A stretch of 64,000 nt of DNA, from positions 1,240,001 through 1,304,000 of the forward strand of contig JAHNUO010000003.1 of NCBI GenBank assembly GCA_019787685.1, given 5' to 3'. The stretch is from Chiua virens. Lineage: Eukaryota; Basidiomycota; Agaricomycetes; Boletales; Boletaceae. The notes beneath the pieces were generated by a model. It did no database searches. It saw only the letters and a program-made list of their open reading frames with translations, and was not told the DNA's origin. This document shows, piece after piece, positions 56,156 through 64,000 of this stretch (the first letter of the stretch is position 1; each line of letters begins with the position of its first letter). The position numbers and the translations under genes were made by a program.

Positions 56156-56350
56156 GAGAGCGAATAAGAAGTTACCGGAATATACCGCGAGTACCTATAC
56201 AGGTTGTGGCTGTGTTGACTTTTATGCCGAGTCATGATCGCTATCCACGACTTTTGCAGGTTGTTTCTTTCCGAGTGAACCCGGCAATCTGATCATCTTC
56301 AAAGCGTCACGCGCGCACAACTCTACTTTCCGTAAAAAAGATCCCGGTTC

Positions 56351-56401
56351 ATGCATACTGGAACAGCCCTCTGCGGCGGCTACGATTTCCCTCCTCGATA
56401 G
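56351..56401 (+). promoter_or_regulatory. short upstream ORF before SPE2
   Basis: An ATG-initiated 16-codon frame (MHTGTALCGGYDFPPR, TAG stop) ends 25 nt before the SPE2 start. Another, ATG at about 56225, has 22 codons. Upstream ORFs control AdoMetDC translation by polyamines in mammals and plants. Transcript mapping would be needed to know whether these are in the mRNA. Confidence 0.3.
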
Positions 56402-56426
56402 CATCCCCCACCACTTTTAAACATCG

Positions 56427-57809
56427 ATGGCAGTGGTTGACTGCAGCACATTCTACTCATCCACCCCTTTCGAGGGGCCAGAAAAACTCCTCGAGGTCTG
56501 GTTTGCCCCCTCCGCAGCATCTCTCCAGGAGTCATTCCCTCGCAAGGATGGCAGACTCGGCTTGAGAAAAATTCCCCGGGTCATCTGGGAGGACATGCTT
56601 GATATCGTCAAGTGCAAGGTTCTCAGCGTCATCGAAGGCGATGAAACTGATGCCTATCTTCTGAGGTTCGTCCTTTCATCTGCCTCCTTTGGGCCTTATT
56701 TCCCCTCCATGCTCACCTCCCCTCCATACAGCGAGTCATCTCTCTTTGTTTTCGCACATCGCATAATTTTAAAAACGTGCGGAACAACCCTTAACCTCCT
56801 CGGTCTTCCACGCATACTCGATATTGCTCGCGAGCATGCCTCCCTCTCCTCTGTATACCAGTGCTTCTACTCCCGCAAGTCGTTCATGTTTCCGGAGCGC
56901 CAGCCCGACCCCCACCGCCAGTGGAAGGACGAAGTTGCCTTTTTAGACGCCATATTCCCTAATGGGGCCGCCTACACCGTCGGAAAAATAAATGGCGACC
57001 ATTGGTTGCTTTACATAACAACCCCTGCCATCATCAAAGGATCCTCTACCAGCATCCCCATGCTTCCTCCTTCCATTGATAGCGTTCAGTTCCCAAAGGC
57101 TTTTGATGACCCCGAGAAAGGCATCACCAGAGACTATACAATCGAGATCCTCATGAGTGATCTCTCACGCGAGTCTCGCGAACCTTTCTTCTTCTCCGCC
57201 CCCCCCTCTCCCGTCGACGGAATCTCTTCCGACACCCTCCCTTCCGTCGTCGGTCAGACCCTCTCCGCTGCCCTCGGCATCTCCGATATTTTTCCGTCCC
57301 ATCTCACCACCCTAGATGCGTATGCTTTCTCTCCCTGCGGGTATTCCTCCAATGCTCTCCTCAAATGGGGCGATCCCGAATCTGAACTTGGAATGGGCGA
57401 AGGTTATTACACCATCCATGTCACTCCCGAGGAAGGCTGGTCCTATGCTAGTTTCGAATGCAACGTCCCTCTCGCGCTCTCCCCCGTTTCTTCTCCTAAA
57501 GAGATCCCTGATTTGCGAACGCTCATTAAGCGTGTCGTCGACATCTTCCAGCCCGGGCGGCTCAGCTTGACCTTGTTTATTTCCAACCATGTTAACAGTA
57601 ATGCCGAGGAGGACGAGGCAGAAATCCTCGTCGAAGCTGCGCAGAGAGAATTTAAAGCTGCCTTGGCAGCTTCCCGTCCCGCCTCTTTGTCGTTGGATAC
57701 AGCGCACGAGGTCACGGACGGTCAAAACAGGACCTACAGGAGGACTGATAAAATCAATTACGAATTTGGTGGATACAATCTGGCGTTCGCTAGCTTTGAG
57801 TTACGGTGA
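56427..57809 (+). CDS. SPE2: S-adenosylmethionine decarboxylase proenzyme
   Basis: Two exons, 56427-56665 and 56732-57809, give 438 aa. The enzyme decarboxylates S-adenosylmethionine to supply aminopropyl groups for spermidine and spermine. Conserved blocks are FEGPEKLLEVWFAP, the self-cleavage site LSESSLFVF (the second S of ESS becomes the pyruvoyl group), LKTCGTTLNLLGLPRIL, YSRKSFMFPERQ, DPEKGITRDYTIEILMS, DAYAFSPCGYSSNAL, YYTIHVTPEEGWSYASFE, and the C-terminal KINYEFGGYNLAFASFE. The 66-nt intron is a multiple of three, so unspliced mRNA would stay open with 22 extra residues placed directly before the cleavage site. Length is slightly above yeast Spe2 (about 396 aa). Confidence 0.95.
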   Translation: MAVVDCSTFYSSTPFEGPEKLLEVWFAPSAASLQESFPRKDGRLGLRKIPRVIWEDMLDIVKCKVLSVIEGDETDAYLLRFVLSSASFGPYFPSMLTSPPYSESSLFVFAHRIILKTCGTTLNLLGLPRILDIAREHASLSSVYQCFYSRKSFMFPERQPDPHRQWKDEVAFLDAIFPNGAAYTVGKINGDHWLLYITTPAIIKGSSTSIPMLPPSIDSVQFPKAFDDPEKGITRDYTIEILMSDLSRESREPFFFSAPPSPVDGISSDTLPSVVGQTLSAALGISDIFPSHLTTLDAYAFSPCGYSSNALLKWGDPESELGMGEGYYTIHVTPEEGWSYASFECNVPLALSPVSSPKEIPDLRTLIKRVVDIFQPGRLSLTLFISNHVNSNAEEDEAEILVEAAQREFKAALAASRPASLSLDTAHEVTDGQNRTYRRTDKINYEFGGYNLAFASFELR

Positions 57810-58719
57810 TATTCTTTTTCGGAACGCGATTGCGTATCAATAATACCCCGCTATAGTGATACGAACAGTCCACAATCGCCCATATGTATGTATTTGTTTT
57901 GTCGAACTCGAACCCTCGATCTGTTGTACACGTATTTTGTTGTTCGCTTTGCAATGGAAGTGTTTCCACAATTATAAATGCCTTCGGTTGCGTCACATCG
58001 AACGACTGCTCATAACCGTCACAATTTATCACGCAGTTCAAGCTACTATTCCTGCATTAAGCTGTTAGCAAGCACCCTCATGAGAGCAATTTACCAGGGT
58101 GAGTTTAATGCTCTGTCGCTCACATGCTCGGATTAATTTTGATCGAGCGGTAGGCAAATCCAGCTGAACCATATGGGCACAGCATCTTCAACGTGGTGCA
58201 CGTCCAGACCAGTGACATGAGAAAATGATTGCTGCACGACATTGTTGCAATGAGACACGCATCACTCGTGGCACGACTCCTTCATACCAGGCATTATCCT
58301 TCGACGGAAACGATAGGCATGATCATATATGTACCGCTTTGGTAATTATGACATCGTCGTCGAACCGCATCTCTAGCCGCTCTATCATGCCCGCGAGGCA
58401 TCAAATAGATCAGTATTCAATCCCTGACATCCCCTGACTGCGCTGTTCTCGAGCTCCTCGGGCCGTGTCTTTCCTTCGGCTAGGTTGAATCCCAGCCTCA
58501 ACATCTCACCGTGACAGGATCCGGTCAGCACCCAGTTCTAGAAGTCGTTTCTGGCGCTGCTAATTATGGCCGCCAGGGGAGGGCTTTGGAGGCAGTTCTC
58601 GCATCGAGATCGAAGTGCAATTTTTCCTTCCTACCGCATGCTCTCATATCCAGGGATTCCAGCAACCTGCGCGTTTGCAGTGACACGTATCGTATAAAGG
58701 TCCGCATTCTCCATTCACT
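57810..58719. other. intergenic, no gene recognised
   Basis: Short unrelated frames only. It contains the 3' end of SPE2 and the presumed promoter and first exon of the PP2C gene. Confidence 0.4.
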
Positions 58720-58783
58720 ATGGTGTCATCGCGTCCCCTCCCTCGAGTGCGCTTTTTTTGGTTCCCTAGCATCGCCCTTGTTC

Positions 58784-60283
58784 AGATGTACAACGTTGTC
58801 TCCCTCACTGCCGCCACGTCCACCGAAAACCTCCAGGCGTTAGACGAGGTCAAGGATTTTTGTACCACCGATCTCGGTCGCGGTGGCAAACAACGTTGGA
58901 CGTACCATATCCTCCCTGAGAACTGCCGTCGACACTGAATTACGACGGTTATGCAACCCTCAAACGTCCAACTCGGTCGATAGCGTCACATTTCAGCCAT
59001 GCCCCGAGTATGTGACGTTAAACCAAGACCGATACAGCGTCGAGGAATGGAACTTGCACGGCGGCATTTGGCAATTCAATGCCGTGTACGATGGTGATTG
59101 GACGCTTTGAACGTCTTTTTTTTTACCATGATCGTGCTGACCCTGGGTGTGCACAGGTCACTGCGGACATGATACGGTGAATTTCGTCTGCAAGCGGCTT
59201 CCTCCCATGATCAGAATGTCGCTTCAGGCGCTTCTCAGCAGCAGCACCGACACGCTTCCGAGTTCTGAGCTGGTCTCAGAGGCCCTCACAAACGCCATCC
59301 GACGCCTAGACGATTCGATCCGCTCGGACCTCTTTGACCTCTTGCCCTGTGAACGACTCGTCCAGATGAGCGACGTCCAGCTCAGAGAACACATCCAACG
59401 CCACGAGTCTGAGTGGGACACCATCTTTGCACGGTGCACGCAAGGTACCACGGTCATTTTCTCGTTATTAGATCCATCAAGAAGACACCTCTGGGTCGTT
59501 AATTTAGGGGACTCTCAGGCAGGTAATGCCGTCCTGTTCGCCTCTTTTATCCTGCACCACAAGCTGACACGCGTCATGACAAGTGCTCGCCAGGACATCG
59601 GCATCCGGGGATTGGTCTGGCACCATCGTCAACGCGTTGCACAATGGCAATAATCCGCTTGAATGCCAGCGTATCATGCGCGAACACTCGGGGGAACAGA
59701 CATCTGTCTCAGAAAACAGGGTCATCGGCTACCTGGCACCCACACGCGGTAAGTCCGCCGGCGGCGGACGCTTCCTTTCTTTTCTGAAACCAGGTCTGAC
59801 CCTTGCGGTGTGTTCGCACAGGAATAGGAGACACATGGTTGAAAGTGCCGTCGATGTATACCCGCCGCGTCTTCGGGGAGTACGTACCTGATTGGATGAC
59901 GCCGCCGCTCGTGGAGCAGTACGCGGGACGTATCTTGACGCCACCTTATGTCTCGGACATACCGGATGTGCATCACTACGTGTTCGACAAGACTGTCGGA
60001 CGGCCAGGAGGCTTTCCTTATCTTGTGCTCTGACGGGCTGCTAGATCTGTACGACAATATCGACGCATCACTCTCGGAGAGCGAAATCGCGGAGAGATGG
60101 ATGCGGATCGTCAGCGAGTCCCTGAAAAGTCGAAGAGATCGGGGAACGACCGGGAATCTCGCTTTCGACTTGCTGCGTGATGGTATTGGTGGGGACGATA
60201 TCGACCTCACTTCACGCAATCTGACCCTAGAGATGGACGATAAGTGGATAGACGACGTCACCATACTAGTTCAGCGTTTTTGA
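58784..60283 (+). pseudogene. PP2C-type protein phosphatase gene, apparently frameshifted
   Basis: The exons that can be traced are ...-59093, 59157-59522, 59584-59748 and 59822-60283. They carry the PP2C metal-site motifs: NQDRY, VYDGHCGHDTVNFV (DGHxGH), LWVVNLGDSQAVLAR (GDSxA), ASGDWSGT, GIGDTWLKVP, LCSDGLLDLYDN (DG) and DDVTILVQRF (DN/DD). The family dephosphorylates Ser/Thr, often in mitochondria in fungi. Just before LCSDGLL, at about 60009-60015, one base too many shifts the frame. A 28-nt intron would repair it but is unusually short. The first exon and start are not resolved; ATG at 58787 (MYNVVSLTAATST) is one candidate and GTG-led sequence at 58883 is not a start. Recent pseudogene, assembly error or missed intron are all possible. 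Confidence 0.75.
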
Positions 60284-60504
60284 TCTTTTACTAGATAAAT
60301 AGAGCATCATCGCATCGTTCTCCTTTTCTCACTGGCATCACAAGACTGTTCTAGAATGTGGTATTATATAGATCATCACCCATGTTGCTTCCATGAAGAG
60401 TATTTCAGAGTATTTCATGTACGTAGTTCGGAACGAGTAATAGAATGCAGCCAAAAACCGATGAGATAACGATGCTCTCTGATGTCGCCTTTACCGTCAT
60501 ATAC

Positions 60505-62110
60505 CTAATGCCTAGGACTCTTGCCAATTGAGGGCTCTGCTTTGACAGTGTGCGACGAACTCGATCTGTTCCGCAGACTGCACAGTGGGCACAGCTGAAC
60601 AAACATCTCGATCATCGGCCACGTTATGGCAGCCTAGGCGAGAATTCAGCATAGCCAAATAGTAAGCCAATGACAACTCACCACGCCAATGCGTCGAGTT
60701 TCGAAAAGCATGGATGCAGAAGATGCATGACCACGATGCGCGTAGACAAGTGCGTCGTATATTTGGTTGCGCACAGGTATCCGTTCGAAGGTTCTCGTCC
60801 ACTCAAATCCACCAGAATCATGACCGCTGATATCCGGCTTGGGGGAAACAGTCGACGAGCTGGACCCGCTATCGACATGATTGACATAATCCCTCCGTAA
60901 CTTTTCTTCTTCAGAAGCTGCGAGATGGAAGAATGCATCTCGGGGAATCAATAGAAGGTGATATTTCTCCGATCCCAATCGAACATGGTGAAAAGAGACC
61001 CACATCTTCAAACGGTCAGAGAGATTGTGGTCGTCACTTCCAGACAAAAAGCGACAGATGTCTGCGTATACGTCTGGAGTGAGCGCCGTCGTTTCTAACA
61101 GTTCGGGGGGCAAGCCCTCCAAGAAGCGTGAGAAGACTTCCTCAAAGAGCGCCCTATTTGGCATTTCAACGGGATTGACGCTGTTGATTCTTTGGGTGAT
61201 GATATTGGGAAGAGGTGCAAATGAAGGGTGTACCCAGGACTGCACCGTGGGTTTCGAAACAATTGCCGGTTGATTGGAGGGGAAGGAATGCGAAATGAAG
61301 GACAATTTGTGGTTGGTGTGCGTTTGACGGCCTGACGAGGCTGAGGCCGTCTGACGTCCGCTAGGTTCCGGTGTCTTAATGTGTGGGGAGGATTCATCTC
61401 TTGGAGACACGTCGGATACAGATCCTCTTGTATGTCCATGCTGTGATGATGAAGCTACGTTTTGTCCATAGAAACTGTGGCCATCACCGGGATCCCCCTG
61501 ACCATTACGGGGGGTAGAGGCCGATTCCTCGCTAGAGGGCATGTCTGAAACCAAAAAGGAGGCAGTCTTGGCACCATAGGGCGTTGGCTGCTTGTCCCGA
61601 ATAGTACCATGGTCCGTGGGCACTTTGTGCCGCTTTTTGGGAGTGTAATTGCATTCGGTCTTGGAATCTTCGGCGCAGTGGTTGCAAACCGGAAGATTAC
61701 GATCACACTATAGTTCTGTTCAGTGCGCGTGCAACTTCATCCGAGATAATCCACAAAGCTTACTTTAAGGTTTCTAAGGCGACACCTATCACATCGCGGG
61801 ATTCCTCGATGCGCTGGTGTGGGTAAAGGGGTGTAAACGCACTCCCTTCCATTAACCCATGAACAATGGTTACAAGTCGGGAGCACTCTATCGCACTGGA
61901 CAATGGTCATGATGTAAGTGGCGAAATTAGAGTAGGTGATCTCACTTTTAAATTGTTGATACGACAATGATCACAGCGCGGTTTCCCCCTTCGACCTTTC
62001 CACTGTGACTGGCGAGCCATGTACATCTTCGGGTTCGGTATGCGTATCGTAAGTTGGGTATCGTCGTTCACCTCCTCCGTGGAATCCAATTCCTCTGGAG
62101 AGTCAGACAT
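60505..62110 (-). CDS. regulator with two tandem Zn2Cys6 clusters
   Basis: Four exons (62110-61946, 61895-61764, 61707-60682, 60633-60505) give 483 aa. Cluster 1 is CDHCRINNLK joined to CDRVLPTCNHC and C in GREC. Cluster 2 is CDRCRLRNLK joined to CDRNLPVCNHC and C in KTEC. Both have spacing CX2CX6CX6CX2CX7C, separated by YTPLPTPAHRGIPR. A Ser/Thr/Gly-rich linker follows, then a conserved-looking domain (VEMPNRALFEEVFSRFLEGL, TPDVYADICRFLSG, HHVRLGSEKYHLLLIPRDAF, VRNQIYDALVYAHRGHASSA, SMLFETRRIGV) ending in ITWPMIEMFVQLCPLCSLRN. It is probably a nuclear DNA-binding protein; targets are unknown. Without the last splice the ORF would end 12 codons later. Confidence 0.88.
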
Positions 62111-63064
62111 GGTCGACGTTCGAAGGGAGTTTCGGTGGCTGATAGAAAATGAAACAGTGTTCCAAGACCGAGTGAAGCTGATATCTGCGGAACTTCTGGA
62201 TCAGTAACAAAGAATTATTGGCCCAAATGCACGACTCAAAGAGAGGAAATCATGCGTACAGGAACTTATGGTTGAGGTTAGAGTGTGAGACTCGGATTTT
62301 CGGTGGGTTCAAATAAACCAATGGGAAAATTCCTCCGCGCAGGCTATGCTGGCAGATAAATGGTAATCGGTCAGCGCACTGCAAAGACGTCGGATGGACA
62401 GAGCAATAAGCTCGCACCAACGAACTTACTTACGGGCGTGACGTTACAGGTCACAGTACCTCTTTTGGTAAAGTAGTTGATCATTGCACCGGTGATATTC
62501 CACCAAGCCGATTCCAGATAAGTTTCCTCATTGTACTTGTTTCACCCTGACTCGACTGTCATGGGACACGGCAGGTAGACATGCTTCTCGTTTATTATGT
62601 GCTACGTTGCAATGGAAGGTACCTCATCATGACGCACTCCGAAACCGCATCGTTATCATTGACAGTCCTGTTGCGGAAATATTTTAAATATCTGATCTTT
62701 GTCAGGCTACGCCCTGTCCCTCTCCGTCCAGACGGTCCCTGAAGAGTCCGGTATGCATTTTTCTGAAGTTGGGATCTTCCCCTACAAGTATCAATTGCAG
62801 AACGCAGCGAAATACTGAGCCCGGGTAATATTTCTTCAGATCACGTACACTAACGACCAAGAATCAGATACCAAATTTAGTATGTGTAGAAACTGCGTCG
62901 CTGCGCTCCCCTTCATGATACTGTTTCAACTTTAGACGGGATTTATTAAACCCTGCATTCAATTCAAGTTGTGGGTACATCAGTTACAGTTACGTCAGGT
63001 AATTGGTGGGGTATGACACGTTGGTTTGGTCATCAACTCATCCAATGAGGAGGCTGTTACTAAG
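62111..63064. other. intergenic, no gene recognised
   Basis: It contains the presumed promoter of the Zn-cluster gene on the left and target DNA of the pogo-like element on the right. I find no ORF above 60 codons with recognisable motifs and no RNA gene. Confidence 0.4.
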
Positions 63065-64000
63065 TACTACAGTAGACTCTGATATAACCCATACGGGGTT
63101 TAACCCATACTCTACGATAACCCATACATTTTCAGATATCCCATTTTGGTTTGCAGGGATTTTGACCCCATAACCCATATCTCTGTCGTACCACATAACC
63201 CATACATTTATGACTGCCATAACCCATATGTTTAATGGACCAGATGAGATATTTAATTATATAATAATTTTTTTCCCTGCCGAAGATGGCAGGACAGACC
63301 CAAACCATCACCTTCTCAACTTTTCTCACCTTATGAAACCTGTCGAAGTGCTAAAAAAGGGCTTATCCAAGCTTCGTGGCCAGATTCGGGAGCGTAAAGT
63401 GAAACTTGAGGCTGACCTGAAAGCTGGTCGGCCTGTTTCAGAGGCTGATCAGGACTGGCTTGATGGTGATGGAAATTTGGTTGATGAAGAAAGGGTAGTG
63501 GAAGCCTTCGACAAAGCATCAGATTATGAACAGCACCTTGAGAGGTTAAGTTCATGCGACAAGTTGATTGTAGATAAATTGCAAAAGCTTGCAGGAAAGG
63601 TTGCATCAGATCATGTCCCCTCAAAGAAGCGGAAGCGTATGTTTTTCGGGATTGTTGCGTCTTAGCAAACTCAGAATTTCTTGTTTGTAGGTTCAGCTAC
63701 GAACCATGGGGACTCAGATACTCCATCCAATGGCAAGAAACCAATGCCACCCTCCAAGAAAAAAGAGAATGCCACCCTTCAACAACGAATCAACATTCTT
63801 GACTGGCATCGGAACAACAAAGCAACACAACAAGGAACTGTTGATCATTTCAACAAAGTCTATCCGAGCCTCCAGCTCACACAACCCCTAGTTTCATCAT
63901 GGGTCACCAATGATGCGAAGTGGTGAGCTGCATACGAGCGCAGCAAAGACTCTGAACGCTCTTTCAAGAGAATCCGTCAGACAGAACACCCGGAGGTTAC
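63065..64000 (+). mobile_element. left part of a pogo/Tigger-like DNA transposon
   Basis: The presumed terminus is TACTACAGTAGACTCTGATA (63065-63084), beginning with a possible TA target copy. It is followed by six exact copies of TAACCCATA between 63085 and 63228 (starts 63085, 63101, 63118, 63171, 63196, 63220), probable subterminal binding sites. A CENP-B-type transposase gene follows. The right end lies beyond the window. Confidence 0.65.
63333..64000 (+). pseudogene. pogo-like (CENP-B/psq HTH) transposase, 5' part
   Basis: Exon 1 (63333-63636) encodes MKPVEVLKKGLSKLRGQIRE and a charged segment with VSEADQDWLDGDGNLVDEE. A 54-nt intron (GTATGT...TAG) precedes exon 2 from 63691. Exon 2 carries the helix-turn-helix: KKKENATLQQRINILDWHRN, QQGTVDHFNKVYP and LTQPLVSSWV. 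The frame then meets TGA at 63924-63926 in KW-stop-AAYE, where the family has a basic residue; a CGA to TGA change would explain it. Coding sense continues in frame to the window end (FKRIRQTEHPEV), so decay is recent. Alternatively GTGAGC at this point is an intron donor. The DDE domain is outside the window. Confidence 0.7.

Noticed and set aside
56222..56404. 60-codon minus ORF between the FAM210-like gene and SPE2
   Set aside because: It fills the divergent promoter, has no motif, and its reverse contains plausible SPE2 leader ORFs.
63085..63228. CRISPR-like or telomere-like array from the repeated TAACCCATA
   Set aside because: The repeats are 9 nt with irregular 7-44-nt spacing in a eukaryotic transposon end; there are no cas genes.
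1..64000. tRNA or rRNA genes, tested by eye because LTR priming sites resemble initiator tRNA
   Set aside because: Only the 14-nt anticodon-arm match is present at 28773 and 34748; no acceptor or T-arm sequence surrounds it, and no other RNA gene was recognised.

Overview
The window looks like genomic DNA of a basidiomycete fungus, probably an Agaricomycete. The host genes have many short (45-66 nt) GT-AG introns, they include homologues of fungal REI1, HAP2, RAX2 and SPE2, and the mobile elements are of kinds common in mushroom genomes (Plavaka/CMC transposases, chromodomain Ty3/gypsy, marY1-like gypsy, Ty1/copia, hAT, Tc1/mariner, pogo-like). Family assignments are from motif reading and memory of families; no database search was run.

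Layout. (1) 1-44,300 is a transposon graveyard with no recognisable host gene. It holds a self-primed-looking LTR element (1-1,246), three chromovirus copies (1,247-3,117; 8,060-11,560; 19,650-22,288), Plavaka transposase remains (3,240-7,440; 17,160-17,480; 39,990-40,650), and a marY1-like gypsy element on the minus strand (22,289-37,786). The marY1-like element has been split by a Ty1/copia element (24,985-29,055), a short hAT-like element (29,374-29,771) and a 119-bp-LTR element (30,174-34,880). The 119-bp-LTR element itself carries a hAT-like insertion and a 1.6-kb Tc1/mariner element. Other solo LTRs, a palindromic LTR pair and CT-rich repeats fill the rest. Most copies are poor in CpG and full of stops and frameshifts; chromovirus copy 1 is the main exception.

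(2) 44,376-62,110 is compact, ordinary euchromatin with nine genes: TAPT1/EMP65-like (-), a complex I accessory subunit (+), RAX2 with a C-terminal SH3 domain (+), REI1 (-), HAP2/NF-YA (+), an unrecognised gene (-), a DUF1279/FAM210-like mitochondrial protein (-), SPE2 (+), a PP2C-type phosphatase (+) and a tandem Zn2Cys6 protein (-). That is ten entries if the frameshifted PP2C gene is counted. Divergent pairs share very short promoters: TAPT1 and the complex I gene start 101 bp apart, REI1 and HAP2 84 bp apart.

(3) 63,065-64,000 is the left end of a pogo/Tigger-like DNA transposon that runs off the window.

The genes do not form one pathway. They are housekeeping functions (membrane and ER, respiration, polarity, ribosome biogenesis, CCAAT transcription factor, polyamines, signalling). 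The most notable items are priming-site signatures in LTR elements (self-priming in one, half-tRNA-iMet priming in two), a set of datable nested insertions with target-site duplications, an antisense ORF in the marY1-like element, and an intron-bearing internal duplication of the Zn cluster.
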